A stretch of 64,000 bases of DNA from Tenuibacillus multivorans (GTDB lineage: Bacteria; Bacillota; Bacilli; Bacillales; Alkalibacillaceae). Positions 8,414 to 19,100 of this stretch are shown in pieces. Position 1 is the first letter of the stretch. The number at the start of each line of letters is the position of its first letter. The position numbers and the translations under genes are program-made. The stretch spans positions 328,608-392,607 of the forward strand of contig NZ_FNIG01000002.1 of NCBI RefSeq assembly GCF_900103915.1, written 5' to 3'. Below the pieces are notes generated by a model. The model did no database searches and was not told the origin of the DNA. It saw nothing but the letters and a program-made list of their open reading frames with translations.

Positions 8414-9301
8414 TTAATAACTTTGAATCCCAAATTTCAATAACTTCTTTGGCAAAACATCATCTAGATTTTGAATATCAGCATCATTAAGTTCTATTAA
8501 ATTAAATTCGTATTTTTTGTATATTTCCAATTTAGTTTCTTTACGTTGTATGTATTTGGGATCATTCTCATATCCCCAGTATTCAATATAAACCTTGCCG
8601 ACTGGTAAATAAAAATCAGAGTAGACTTCTTCTTCAATTGGAAGCCTTCTTTCATAAGCATGAGCAATCTCTGACATATACAACCAATTATCGATTAGCA
8701 TTTCCGCTTTGGATCTTACAAAATGACCATCAGCAGCTCTGTGTTTTGCAATAAACTTTTCTCTAAAACCAACTTCCTCGTTGGAGCTTATTTGTACCTC
8801 CGGGCTTCCTTCTTTTATTTCTTCAATAGTTTCCACAAGACGTTTATTTTTTAGGATAGTTTCAGGCCATTTGACATAAGGTACACCTGTTTTATTATGT
8901 TCAAGTTGCTTACCTCCAAGGCTTTCACCTAGTTTTGTTGTGATCCAGCCTTTTCTATCTTTTTCAATCCATCCTAGTTCTGAAAGTATAGGATTAATCC
9001 TTAATCTCGATACATCAAATTCTTCAGCTAATTTAGTTGTAGATAAATACTTTTCTTTAATGTTGTTCTCTTTAAGTTCTGAATCATCCATGACGGATGC
9101 TGGCCATGCAATCCATTGACGATCTCCTCTAGATTTTACTTGACCACCTTTTTCTTTACCTTTCTCTGTAAGCACCCACTGTTGATCAACTCGATCAATC
9201 CAATTATTTCTTAGTAACCGTTCAAACATTTCTTTAGTACTTATATTCATCTCTTTAGATAGATTAGTAGACGATAAATATTTATCTTTAGTGTTATTCA
9301 A
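8414..9301 (-). CDS. Duplicated winged-helix repeats fused to PD-(D/E)XK-like nuclease (island copy)
   Basis: A 295-aa protein starting at TTG with GGAGGT upstream. The N-terminal half has two related units (KYLSSTNLSKEMNIS...GWVLTEKG-like and KYLSTTKLAEEFDVS...GWITTKLG), each about 65 residues and ending in a W-x-WP motif (IAWP, VKWP); they resemble winged-helix DNA-binding modules. The C-terminal half has HFVRSKAEMLIDNWLY, YSDFYLP and VYIEYWGYEND, the E...D...ExW pattern of small nucleases found in helicase tails. A copy about 90% identical by eye lies outside attR at 38508-39398. Confidence 0.65.
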   Translation of the reverse strand: MNNTKDKYLSSTNLSKEMNISTKEMFERLLRNNWIDRVDQQWVLTEKGKEKGGQVKSRGDRQWIAWPASVMDDSELKENNIKEKYLSTTKLAEEFDVSRLRINPILSELGWIEKDRKGWITTKLGESLGGKQLEHNKTGVPYVKWPETILKNKRLVETIEEIKEGSPEVQISSNEEVGFREKFIAKHRAADGHFVRSKAEMLIDNWLYMSEIAHAYERRLPIEEEVYSDFYLPVGKVYIEYWGYENDPKYIQRKETKLEIYKKYEFNLIELNDADIQNLDDVLPKKLLKFGIQSY

Positions 9302-9370
9302 CTGAATACCTCCAAATAAACTATGTTAAATTAATCCAATTATATATTTCGACATTAATTGTTAAATTCC

Positions 9371-9406
9371 TCCAAAAAAAGAGTCCTGATAATAAAATCA
9401 GGACTC
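9371..9406 (-). terminator. Terminator of the helicase-nuclease gene
   Basis: Perfect 10-bp stem GAGTCCTGAT/ATCAGGACTC (9381-9406) followed on the minus strand by seven U. It separates the 1579-aa gene from the 295-aa gene. Confidence 0.85.
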
Positions 9407-9416
9407 AATAATTATG

Positions 9417-12400
9417 TTATTTACCGTATTGTGTATACCAACCAGGTTGCTTCTTAGTAGAACGGCTTCCATTAGGTGCGTATTGGAAATAAATTTCTTC
9501 ATTTGCTAGTTCTTTAAAAATTGGTTTTAACTCATTTCCACCAACAACCCATAAACTTCCACCTTTATCACGCTTATCAACTACACTTAACCCTTTATTT
9601 GCTAAATGCTCAATTAACCAGTCATTTGATTCAACACTTGAATTTTTAACACTTTCTTTCTCAAATAAATTCATTTGTTGAATACCGTCTGTTTCATCTA
9701 CAAATAACTTTAATTGACTATCAGTTCTAATATTATCGTTAGTAAAAGGTTTTATTAAATCCTTATCATCTTCAAAATTATCCTGTTGATTAGAATTCCT
9801 AACTTGGGTTTCATTTTTTTCCTCAGCGTTAGCTTTAGATAAGTTTGGCTCAATTCCCAATTCATCTAATGTCAACCAAAGACTTTCCATTGCTTTCTTT
9901 CTGTTAAAGTAAAATTCTCTACCTCGAATACGCCAGAACTTCCAACCGGCTCTTTCTAATGATTCTTGTCGTTGTATATCTTCCTCAAACTTTTCAGGCC
10001 CGTGCCATTTCTCACCATCACATTCAATCGCAAGTCTGTCACGAATACCTTCAATAACAAAATCAATACGATATCCTCCAACTTTAACTTGTGGAGTTAC
10101 TTTATAACCTTTAGCTAAAATCATCCTCAATACATCTAATTCAAAAGGTGATTCACATAAATGTTCTAGATCTTCAACTTCTTCATTAACCCTAGTCGGA
10201 TTTTTACAATAGCTTAATAATGAGTATCTATAATCAGTATTGTTTAACTCATTTGTATCAACTGAGTGATACAATCGCATTTGATTTTTAGCGCGACTTG
10301 CAGCAACATTATAAGGTTGTTTTTCACTCGATTTTGTAAGTTGTCTGAAGTTTCTATTAGGTGCCACAACCATTGAAAGGAATACAATGTCACGCTCATC
10401 CCCTTGTAAATCATATGGGTTTCCACAGATGATTTTTCGAGCGACATATTCAGCATCACCAATTTTATCTCGAATTAAAGTCTCTAAAAGTTTATGCTGT
10501 TTATTTCCTTGTAAGGTTATAACACCAATTGTCTGACCGTTATAATTTGGATCATGAACGACTTCAAAAATATCGTTAGCTATTGATTCCGCTTCAGGTT
10601 CATTAATATCTTTATCTTTTTCATCGTTATATCCATCTTCAACTTTAACTGCCATCACTGGTGGATCTATTTTTTCTTCTTCTAAAGGTAATCTTAACGG
10701 TATCATTTCTCCACCATAGCTAAGGTCATTAGAAAATTGAATAATTTCTGGTACACACCTAAAGTGTTCTCTAAGCATTAATTTTCCTTCTTTAGGAAAT
10801 GTCTGTTCAGCAATTTCATATAAGGATATATTCCCGTCAAATAGATCTGAATTTGGAATATCAGGCAAATAACGATTAACTAGTTCATTGACATCATCTT
10901 GTTTGACACCAATAGCTTGTGGACTTATTTGTTCATCGTCACCTACAACTATCATCTTTTTCCCTCTTAAAAGTACATTTGCTGAAAAAATGTCACACTG
11001 ACTGCTTTCATCAAAAATAACAACGTCAAACTTATCGTTAGTAATCGGAAAGTTCTCAAGGACTTGTGTCGTTGGCATAATCCACACCGGAATAGCACTC
11101 TGAGCATCTTTCATTGACTCTCTAGCGCTATTTAAGTATTGTCTTGCATACTTACCTGTTCCCTTACCAAAACGCCTAATGTAGGATTTCCATGAAGATA
11201 AGGCCCTTTTTTCTTTATCAGAAATTCGTTCTATCTGATTCTTCCATGTTGAATCTTTTACAATATCTCGAATTAATTCTCTTTGTTTATTCTTCTCTTT
11301 ATCAATTAATTTTCTTAATTTAGAAGCATTAATATCTTTAGTCTGATCAAGCCATGTTCTTAATTTTTTTAGTTCAAATGATTTTAAAAAGTTTTCAGGA
11401 TACTCCCACACTTCTCCGACTGACATTTCGATAGACTTTTTAGTCAAAGGTAAAATATCATTCATTTTAGTTAATAACTCATAAAACTTGTGAACATCTT
11501 TTTTCGTTTCATATAATTCTAACAGCTGACTTAATAAACTATCCCATTTAACAGAATCTTGATTTTCAAAAGCCTCAATCATTTCATAGATAATTGAATG
11601 GGAATTGCCTTTTTCGCCAAACGATTTTAGATTAGATAATTCTTTTTGATATTGTTCAAACCATTTTTTATACTCCAAATATGTTTTTGCTTGCTTTACA
11701 TTTATTAACAAAGAATTAACCTCGTCAATTGAATACAAATCAACATGATTAATTGAAAGCTTATCTTCTAAATCATTCATTATTTCAAAAACTTTTATAA
11801 CGGTTTTTAATTCAGTTAATCGGTCTTCAAGGATATGAGGAAAACGCGTTTCATTTTGTTCAATATTAGGATGATTAATTTCTGACATATTTCCGTTAAA
11901 AATTCTTGCTGTTTCTGCCTTCAATTCTTGAAATTTAATATAATCTTCTATTGGTACAAAATCATCTAATGTTGATAATGGTTTATCATTTAATACAGAA
12001 TCTTCAAATAAATATTTAGTTTGTTTACCTTTAAAAAGGAAAAATGTGAGATTTGGTTTTTTGCCACTTTCGAGTCGTTCTTTTGCAACTGTAATATCAT
12101 TTTTTAATTCATTGAGATCTTTATCAGGTAAATTCACGGTATGAGTTACTAATTTATTATAATAGTGAAACAATTGATTACAATTATCTTCCATGACATT
12201 CACCAAATCTATCCAACGCTCTTCTCTAATTCCCCCAGCTCTTAAATCATTTAATACAGATTTATATCCATCATCCTGGATAATGTGTTTAAAGTTTAAA
12301 ATGCTTTCAAGAGATTGAATATATTCGTCTACTGCAGATATTTGATCAGGTAATTGATAAGCTTCCAACTGTTTATAACCTTCGTCCTTACCTTTTGCTA

Positions 12401-14156
12401 ATTGTTCACCATCATCAATAAATTCCTTAAAGGCTTTTTCGTTTTTTAGATCAACATCAATTTTCGGAAGAGTTGTGGTATATAATTTTAAATCAATAGC
12501 ATTTAATCGATTCCTTAAATTCCAAAGTTCTTTAAGCTCAACTTCGTTCATTGGAAACTCAGATTCCATTTCTATTTCATCTAATATCCATTCATAATTA
12601 ACATCTGAATCAGATAGCTGTTTTGCAACATCATATTTAAATAATTCTTCACCTTTATACTTGAGAACAGTACCTTCTTTTTCCGTGTAATCCTTCAATT
12701 GATTGATAAGCTTAGCTTCTTTTCGCTTACTTTCGTCAAGCTCTTTAAGACTTAAATTAACATTCTTATTTAATTTATCAGTGTCTAATTCTCCAAGTTT
12801 TTCGCTAATTGTATTTATTGACTTCTCTATTTCTTGTAAAGAATCTCTTCCACCACCTAAAACTGGAACACATAGATCTTGAATTTCTTTTGGTATTTTA
12901 CTTTTCAGCACTCTTAGTGGGCTTTCTTTTTGACTTGTGATTAGTACCCTTTTTCCTTCTGCCAAGAAGTGAGAAACTAAATTAGCGATTGTATGTGTTT
13001 TTCCTGTTCCAGGTGGGCCTTGCACAGTTACACCATAGTTTCTTTCAATTCTTTTAACAATTTCTTTTTGTTGCTCATTGTATTCTAGCGGGAAAAACAA
13101 TTGATTTTTAGTGAATTTATTTACATGGTTATTATTTGAATCTGCATCATTAATTACTTTTTGCTCAACCTTATCACCTAATATTGACTTCACAGCTTCA
13201 TTCATTTCTAGTTTGCCTGAATCGATTTGTTCAATTATGTTTTCTAGGTCGTCACGTAATACACGAGTATTTTTAACTCTAAAAATAAAAACAGTATCAT
13301 CATAAATAATTGGTGTATTACGAATTTCCATATCTTCATTAAACTCTTTATATTCTCCGTTTGCGTCAATCGTATGAACTAATTGAGTAAGTAAATCAGA
13401 GATATCATCTTTTATATCGAATGTTTTTAAACTATTTAATATTTCATCAACCCTGTTTTTGTTCGGCAAACTAACACCAGATAACATTTCACGTTCCACA
13501 TTATTCATCTCATCGATTCTACTTGCTGTAATTATTCCCTTCTCTGCGTCTAAATCCAACTCTAATTTTTGAGTAATTAAAGGGGAGCGAATAAGCCCTA
13601 TTTTTTTATCTGGATGTTTCCAAGTTAAGATACCTCTACCAAATACCAATTCAAGCGATTCACCTTCACGATCAAAACGAGAGACTAAATCAAAAAATTC
13701 ATTATATAATTTTTCTAGTTTCTTTTTCTCTTTTAGATTTTCTGCCCATTCTTTCCATTTACTGATAAAATAATGATATAATTTTACTCTTTCTTCATCA
13801 TCTTCAAATTTTTCTATTATTTCTTCACCATGCTCATTTAAATATCTTTTCTGACCTTCATGATTGGGAATCGTATTTTCATTGTTTAAATTAAAATCCA
13901 ACCATTTTTTAATTGTCTCATTAGGGTAAGGAGGAATTTCCTCTTCTCTTCGAATTTTGGGCTTATGTATTTCCAAAAATGTGTCTTGATCATCCAATTC
14001 ATTATCAACATTACAACCTTCTATTTCCTTTAATTCATTAGGGTTCCAATGTTTTTCGAACCCCCTGAAGTCTCTTATAACTTTACCAGTTAGTTTTGTT
14101 AACTCTAGTAGATATTCGTAAAATCTTTTTTCTTTAGGGATACTACTGGTTTGCAC
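9417..14156 (-). CDS. Large SF1 helicase fused to Vsr/DUF559-like nuclease
   Basis: A 1579-aa protein. An SF1 (DNA2/UPF1-like) helicase core shows Walker A GPPGTGKTHT (about residue 380), a long coiled-coil insertion of several hundred residues, Walker B VVIFDESSQCD (about 1045), motif III VVGDDEQISP and motif VI VAASRAKNQM. After it comes an endonuclease domain of the MTES_1575/Vsr type (YRIDFVIEG, LAIECDGEKWHG, ERAGWKFWRIRG, about 1350-1430). A final domain of about 60 residues follows (SNDWLIEHLANKGL...WVVGG). The start is GTG with GAGGTG upstream. It has its own terminator and is separate from the BREX operon. Single-protein helicase-nucleases of this type occur in defence islands. Confidence 0.75.
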   Translation of the reverse strand: MQTSSIPKEKRFYEYLLELTKLTGKVIRDFRGFEKHWNPNELKEIEGCNVDNELDDQDTFLEIHKPKIRREEEIPPYPNETIKKWLDFNLNNENTIPNHEGQKRYLNEHGEEIIEKFEDDEERVKLYHYFISKWKEWAENLKEKKKLEKLYNEFFDLVSRFDREGESLELVFGRGILTWKHPDKKIGLIRSPLITQKLELDLDAEKGIITASRIDEMNNVEREMLSGVSLPNKNRVDEILNSLKTFDIKDDISDLLTQLVHTIDANGEYKEFNEDMEIRNTPIIYDDTVFIFRVKNTRVLRDDLENIIEQIDSGKLEMNEAVKSILGDKVEQKVINDADSNNNHVNKFTKNQLFFPLEYNEQQKEIVKRIERNYGVTVQGPPGTGKTHTIANLVSHFLAEGKRVLITSQKESPLRVLKSKIPKEIQDLCVPVLGGGRDSLQEIEKSINTISEKLGELDTDKLNKNVNLSLKELDESKRKEAKLINQLKDYTEKEGTVLKYKGEELFKYDVAKQLSDSDVNYEWILDEIEMESEFPMNEVELKELWNLRNRLNAIDLKLYTTTLPKIDVDLKNEKAFKEFIDDGEQLAKGKDEGYKQLEAYQLPDQISAVDEYIQSLESILNFKHIIQDDGYKSVLNDLRAGGIREERWIDLVNVMEDNCNQLFHYYNKLVTHTVNLPDKDLNELKNDITVAKERLESGKKPNLTFFLFKGKQTKYLFEDSVLNDKPLSTLDDFVPIEDYIKFQELKAETARIFNGNMSEINHPNIEQNETRFPHILEDRLTELKTVIKVFEIMNDLEDKLSINHVDLYSIDEVNSLLINVKQAKTYLEYKKWFEQYQKELSNLKSFGEKGNSHSIIYEMIEAFENQDSVKWDSLLSQLLELYETKKDVHKFYELLTKMNDILPLTKKSIEMSVGEVWEYPENFLKSFELKKLRTWLDQTKDINASKLRKLIDKEKNKQRELIRDIVKDSTWKNQIERISDKEKRALSSWKSYIRRFGKGTGKYARQYLNSARESMKDAQSAIPVWIMPTTQVLENFPITNDKFDVVIFDESSQCDIFSANVLLRGKKMIVVGDDEQISPQAIGVKQDDVNELVNRYLPDIPNSDLFDGNISLYEIAEQTFPKEGKLMLREHFRCVPEIIQFSNDLSYGGEMIPLRLPLEEEKIDPPVMAVKVEDGYNDEKDKDINEPEAESIANDIFEVVHDPNYNGQTIGVITLQGNKQHKLLETLIRDKIGDAEYVARKIICGNPYDLQGDERDIVFLSMVVAPNRNFRQLTKSSEKQPYNVAASRAKNQMRLYHSVDTNELNNTDYRYSLLSYCKNPTRVNEEVEDLEHLCESPFELDVLRMILAKGYKVTPQVKVGGYRIDFVIEGIRDRLAIECDGEKWHGPEKFEEDIQRQESLERAGWKFWRIRGREFYFNRKKAMESLWLTLDELGIEPNLSKANAEEKNETQVRNSNQQDNFEDDKDLIKPFTNDNIRTDSQLKLFVDETDGIQQMNLFEKESVKNSSVESNDWLIEHLANKGLSVVDKRDKGGSLWVVGGNELKPIFKELANEEIYFQYAPNGSRSTKKQPGWYTQYGK

Positions 14157-14249
14157 AAAATCACCTCTTTAAACCCAACTATTGTAATCTTATCTTACAA
14201 TAATTAACTTATACTTTAAAATTTATAATTTAATCAATGGAATATTAAT

Positions 14250-14288
14250 TTTAAAAAATAGAGCTAAAGATACTAGAATCTTCAGCTC
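14250..14288 (-). terminator. Terminator of the BREX/GmrSD operon
   Basis: Stem GAGCTAAAGAT (14261-14271) pairs with ATCTTCAGCTC (14278-14288) with one mismatch, followed on the minus strand by a U-rich run. It lies just after the GmrSD-like gene. Confidence 0.8.
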
Positions 14289-14299
14289 ACTTTCTTCAG

Positions 14300-16081
14300 T
14301 TAGAATTTCCATAATTCAACTACTTTTTCACATAACTGTTTAGACCTCTCTAAAACTTGATCAAACTTAAACTCACTATATTCTGCAATGTTTTTCGTGA
14401 TATGAATATTAGACTTCTTATACTCCTCAACCTTTGCTTTAAAAGGATTATTTGATGCACTAATATTTAACGATTGGGCTAGAAGTGTAAGGTTACCGAT
14501 TCTGTTCACATAATCTCTGTGTAAGTCCTTTGCATGCTTTCCTAAGTAACTCTCCCAATCACCAAATTCCCGTTTGGATTTTTTAGTCGTTATCTTTTGT
14601 GGAATGATGTGCTCTAAGTGTAGTTCATTACCAGCATTTAAAGTATATTCACCCTGATCGTTTATTAAATCATACTCGATTTGTTCAAGAACATATTTTG
14701 CTCTTCCTTCATTATTATTGAAACTATTGTTTGAGAACTTGTCTCTAAATTCATTATCGCTTGGTAAATGTTTAGAAAGTTTCTCTTTTACATTCGAACT
14801 TATATTTTCATTTTGTACATGTACTAAATTTGCAAAAATAGTATCCAATTCACCAGTTCTGTATTCACACACGTGTCTTCTTAACATGAATGTTTCTATA
14901 AGTTTCAGAATTTGAATTTTTTCTTTATCATGGACGTTTCGTTGAAATAAATCTAAAAGAAATATATTTGATGGGAATGACTTTATTTTCACTAAATTTC
15001 TTAAATGTCTATTAAATACTTTATTTTTAAACGCCTGATTTCTTATTTGTCTATAAATGTTCGAGGCATTCCGAAGTCGTTGAGCAAAATCTATGATTGT
15101 AATTTTCTGGTGTCCGTTGATATTGTTAGAGTCTTCTTCCTCTACATCAACATTTACATCTTCTGATACATCATCGTCTGTATCATGTGAAGGGTCTTCA
15201 TATTCAGTAAATTCATTTAAGTCCTCTGCTTCCAAAACCGTACTAAAGTATAACTTCTTGAATTCAGGAATAATATTGGATCTCGTAATTTTTTTCTTTA
15301 ATACATACGATAAACATTGTCTAAAGAAATCATCTGTATTTATTCCATCAAGATTAATTATCATCTTAGTCCAATAATCTTTTACCTTATCTAAGGTATT
15401 TTCATCAATTAAAGATGCATGACCTAAGACGAAATTTTTAATAATATCGGTTGGACTTAATTTAAGGCCTCGATTGTTAATGGTCTCAAATAACTTATAA
15501 GCATCTTTCGCATTGGCTACATCTAACCGAATAACAAAAGTATTGCTCTTTAATTTATGGACAAACTCAAATAACTCCCTTTCGGAGAAATTATTTAATT
15601 CACTTTTAAAGAAATTATAAGCTTCAATAAACCTTTTATTATTCAAAGACTCAATATCATGGTTTTCTAGAAACTTCACGAAATCAGGATCATCAAGATC
15701 ACCCAAAGTTAATTTCCTTTTTGGTACTCTATCAAACCCTTTACAAGTAAGCATGGATTCCATCTCTTTATGCAGTTCATCGTTATTCATTTCCTTAAAT
15801 TTGTCTGACAAAGCTTTTATTAATATTGTCAATGTGGTTGTTCTTTGTTGGCCATCGACTAGCTCTAACGCATTAATACCAATAGAGTGATCCGAAACTA
15901 AACATAATATATTACCTAATAAATGACTGTCGTTTTGGTTTAACAGTCTAATATCATGAAATAAATCAGCCCATTGTTTTTCACCCCAAGAATATCTTCG
16001 TTGGTAGGCCGGAATAACAAATTGTTCATTAGTACTACTTAATAACTGATTAATCGTTAAAGTAGTTGGCGTGATTTTCAT
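14300..16081 (-). CDS. GmrSD-like type IV restriction enzyme (DUF262-DUF1524)
   Basis: A 593-aa single-chain protein. The N-terminal DUF262 (GmrS, ParB/NTPase-like) part shows IPAYQRRYSW (about residue 22-31) and DGQQRTTTL (about 79-87). The C-terminal DUF1524 (GmrD, HNH) part shows HLEHIIPQK (about 485-494) and NRIGNLTLL. The linker has a very acidic stretch (TDDDVSEDVNVDVEEED). Such enzymes cut DNA with modified cytosines such as glucosyl-hydroxymethylcytosine. It begins 26 bp after the helicase gene with AGGGGAAAGG upstream, so it is the last gene of the BREX operon. BREX loci with a similar enzyme (BrxU) are known. Confidence 0.85.
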   Translation of the reverse strand: MKITPTTLTINQLLSSTNEQFVIPAYQRRYSWGEKQWADLFHDIRLLNQNDSHLLGNILCLVSDHSIGINALELVDGQQRTTTLTILIKALSDKFKEMNNDELHKEMESMLTCKGFDRVPKRKLTLGDLDDPDFVKFLENHDIESLNNKRFIEAYNFFKSELNNFSERELFEFVHKLKSNTFVIRLDVANAKDAYKLFETINNRGLKLSPTDIIKNFVLGHASLIDENTLDKVKDYWTKMIINLDGINTDDFFRQCLSYVLKKKITRSNIIPEFKKLYFSTVLEAEDLNEFTEYEDPSHDTDDDVSEDVNVDVEEEDSNNINGHQKITIIDFAQRLRNASNIYRQIRNQAFKNKVFNRHLRNLVKIKSFPSNIFLLDLFQRNVHDKEKIQILKLIETFMLRRHVCEYRTGELDTIFANLVHVQNENISSNVKEKLSKHLPSDNEFRDKFSNNSFNNNEGRAKYVLEQIEYDLINDQGEYTLNAGNELHLEHIIPQKITTKKSKREFGDWESYLGKHAKDLHRDYVNRIGNLTLLAQSLNISASNNPFKAKVEEYKKSNIHITKNIAEYSEFKFDQVLERSKQLCEKVVELWKF

Positions 16082-16107
16082 AATACCTTTCCCCTCATAA
16101 TCTTTTT

Positions 16108-19100
16108 TTATATCAATAATAGCCCTTGCTCCATGTGATGTTCTGTGACGTCTGTTCCTAATATTTCATACACATACACACGACTCTTAATCGGCTCATA
16201 ATCTTCTTCAATTAATTGCTCTTTAAATGAATGAATATCATCTGTGACCACTATTAAACGACTTTCACCATCTGCTTCCTCACTGATGAAATCAACCAAA
16301 CCGAATGCTGGTTGTGTTCTAACGTTCATTCTTCCATGATTCAATTCATAATCTTCAATTAAATTTAAATAGTCTTCAGGTACAACTCGGCCATTACCTA
16401 CGCCATTTGGCTTAACTTTAAATTGGGCTACTCGTTTAACAGGCTTTAATTGAATGGATCGTTCACGGTCAATTTCAGATAATCGTTCTTTGCTTCGGTC
16501 TTCCATTTCATCAATTTGAGCATATGTTTGGTTAATTAAAGCACTATTCTTTCCTTCAACATTTCCTTCTTGATATTTCTTCAAGCGTTCTTGTAACGTT
16601 TCCATTTGATCTTCAAATGACTTCCTTAAGAAAACTCGTTTTCGATTAGCATAGTCTTCTCGTTTTCGTTGAATGGTTTTGAGTAGTTTTCTTGCGTGAT
16701 CGATGACATGACGTTTAATATTTTGTTCTTCATTGTCATATGTGTTTATAACGTCTAGTGTTTGATTAAAAATTAGGTAAGGCGATAGTTGAATAAATTC
16801 ACCATTCGCACGTCTTCCTGTTAACATTAATTTTTGTTCAAGTTCTCTTCCATTACCATCAACAATTGTCATCTGATTCAATTCCATAGTCATCACTTCT
16901 GGAATGGATGCTTGAACTTCATATAATGGTAGAACAGATTGTTGCATTTCTTTTGCTGTCAGTTTCATTACTAAACTAAATAGTGCATTATCATTTTCAA
17001 CCATTGATAATGAGTCAGATTCTTTTGATGTTGTTAATGCAAACCGAATAGATTCATCGAAATTAAACATAAGTTTTTGGTCACGCGCAAAATCTCTGAT
17101 ACGTTTAGGAAAACGGTCAATACGTACTATAGATTGATCAGCAGACATACTCATCCTTGTTCTAGTATTTTGCAGGCTATCAACTACGAACTTTCCATAA
17201 AAGCGATTCGGAATACTGTGAATGGAAACTTCATCAAACGATCGCTTCGCACCTGGTAAGTCAAATTGATCATCTAAGCGTTCATTCTGAGCGAGCTCCA
17301 GTAAACGTTTATGTTCTTCCGATAATGTCTTTTCCATGTGTTCAATCACTTCATCTAAATCTTCACGTCCTGTAATCGCCTGTTCCATGACTGAAGATAA
17401 ATCCGCTTGACGGTCTTCAAGAACTTCGCCTACGAAGTCATAGACTAAATCTTGTCCAAGATCTTCACGCATCTGTTCCATTTTAGTTAATAAGCGAGTT
17501 AGCACATCACCTTCGCGAGTATTTGTGGCAACTAAATTAAAAACAAACACTTCATTCTTCTGTCCTATACGGTGAATACGACCCATTCGTTGCTCTAAAC
17601 GGTTCGGATTCCAGGGGATATCATAGTTCACCATTTGATTACAAAATTGTAGGTTGATTGATTCTCCACCAGCATCAGTAGCTATCATAATTTGGACATC
17701 ATTTCGAAATTTTTCGACTTCCTCTTGTCGTCTGTCCATTGAAAAGTCCCCAACGATTTTCGCTACTTCAGGAACATAAGCTTTTAATTTCTTTTCTAAA
17801 TAGTTAAGCGTATCCTTTGATTCTGTAAAAATTAATATTTTTTCACCTTGATCTAACAATCCACCAGCACCAAACAACGTTTTTTCAAGCTCTTGAAATT
17901 TACGTTCTTCATGATTTTGCCTAATCACATTGGCTTTACGAATGAGCTGATCTAACATTTCAATTTCGGCTTGTAATTCATCAAAATCAAGTTCTTCAAA
18001 CTCGCCTTCAGCGTATGCTTCAAATAGCTCCTGTTCCTCTAAAGAACTGTCTTCATAATCTTCATAGTCCATCATCATTTGTTGCACTTTTTGCCCTGTT
18101 TCTAGCACTTTTTGCAACCGTTCTTTACGGCGTACTAGCGATAAATAAATCGCTTCGACTGATGAACTTAATCTTCTTTGCAAGATCATCATGGCAAAGG
18201 CAACATTCGGTTTGTTATTTTGCTGGGCGCGATTAAAATAATGTCTGACATAATCTGTTACAGCTTCATACAAGTCAATCTCAGCAGGACTTAAGTTAAA
18301 GCCTAACGTTTTAGTTGTTCGTTTTGGAAACAACGGTGTTCCATCAAAATTAACCATATTTTCTTTTAAACGGCGAATAACATAAGGGTTACTTTTCTCC
18401 AATATCTGATCTCCACGATTCAGTTGGGAAAAAATATCATGATCTACCAGACTCATTAAATGCCGAAAATTTTCTTTATCACCTTTATGGGGCGTTGCCG
18501 TTAATAAAAGACAATGCTCTGAATGTCTTAATAAATTCTCGCCTAACTGGAACATCTTGGTTCTCTTCACTTTTCTTTTCTTCTGACCAACCGTATAAGC
18601 CGCCATTTTATGTGCTTCATCCACAATGACTAGATCAAAATGAGCATTCAAGATCATGTTTTTAATATCTTCACGAGATGCCCAATACATTGATGCAATG
18701 ACTTGTTGATGCATATCAAACGGATTAATCTCACCTGACGCTTTCAAGTAATCACGAGTGATAATAACAAAGTCTTCATCAAACTTCTCTTTTAACTCCG
18801 CTTGCCATTGTTTTAACACGACAGGTGGAACGAGTATTAATGTTTTTCGAATCATGTTACGTGCTTTTAATTCACGGATGAGCATTCCAGACATTATAGT
18901 TTTACCAGCACCTGGATCGTCTGCTAAAAGATAACGAACTTGTGGTGCTTGTAACATCTTGCTATAAACCGCTTCTATTTGGTGTGGCAATGGAATTAAA
19001 CTCTTATTTCCGCGAACACGAGAATGTGAATATTCCTTTTCAGTTCTTAACACATGATACTGCAGGTAATGTTGGAAGCGATGTTTTAATAGATCGGACG

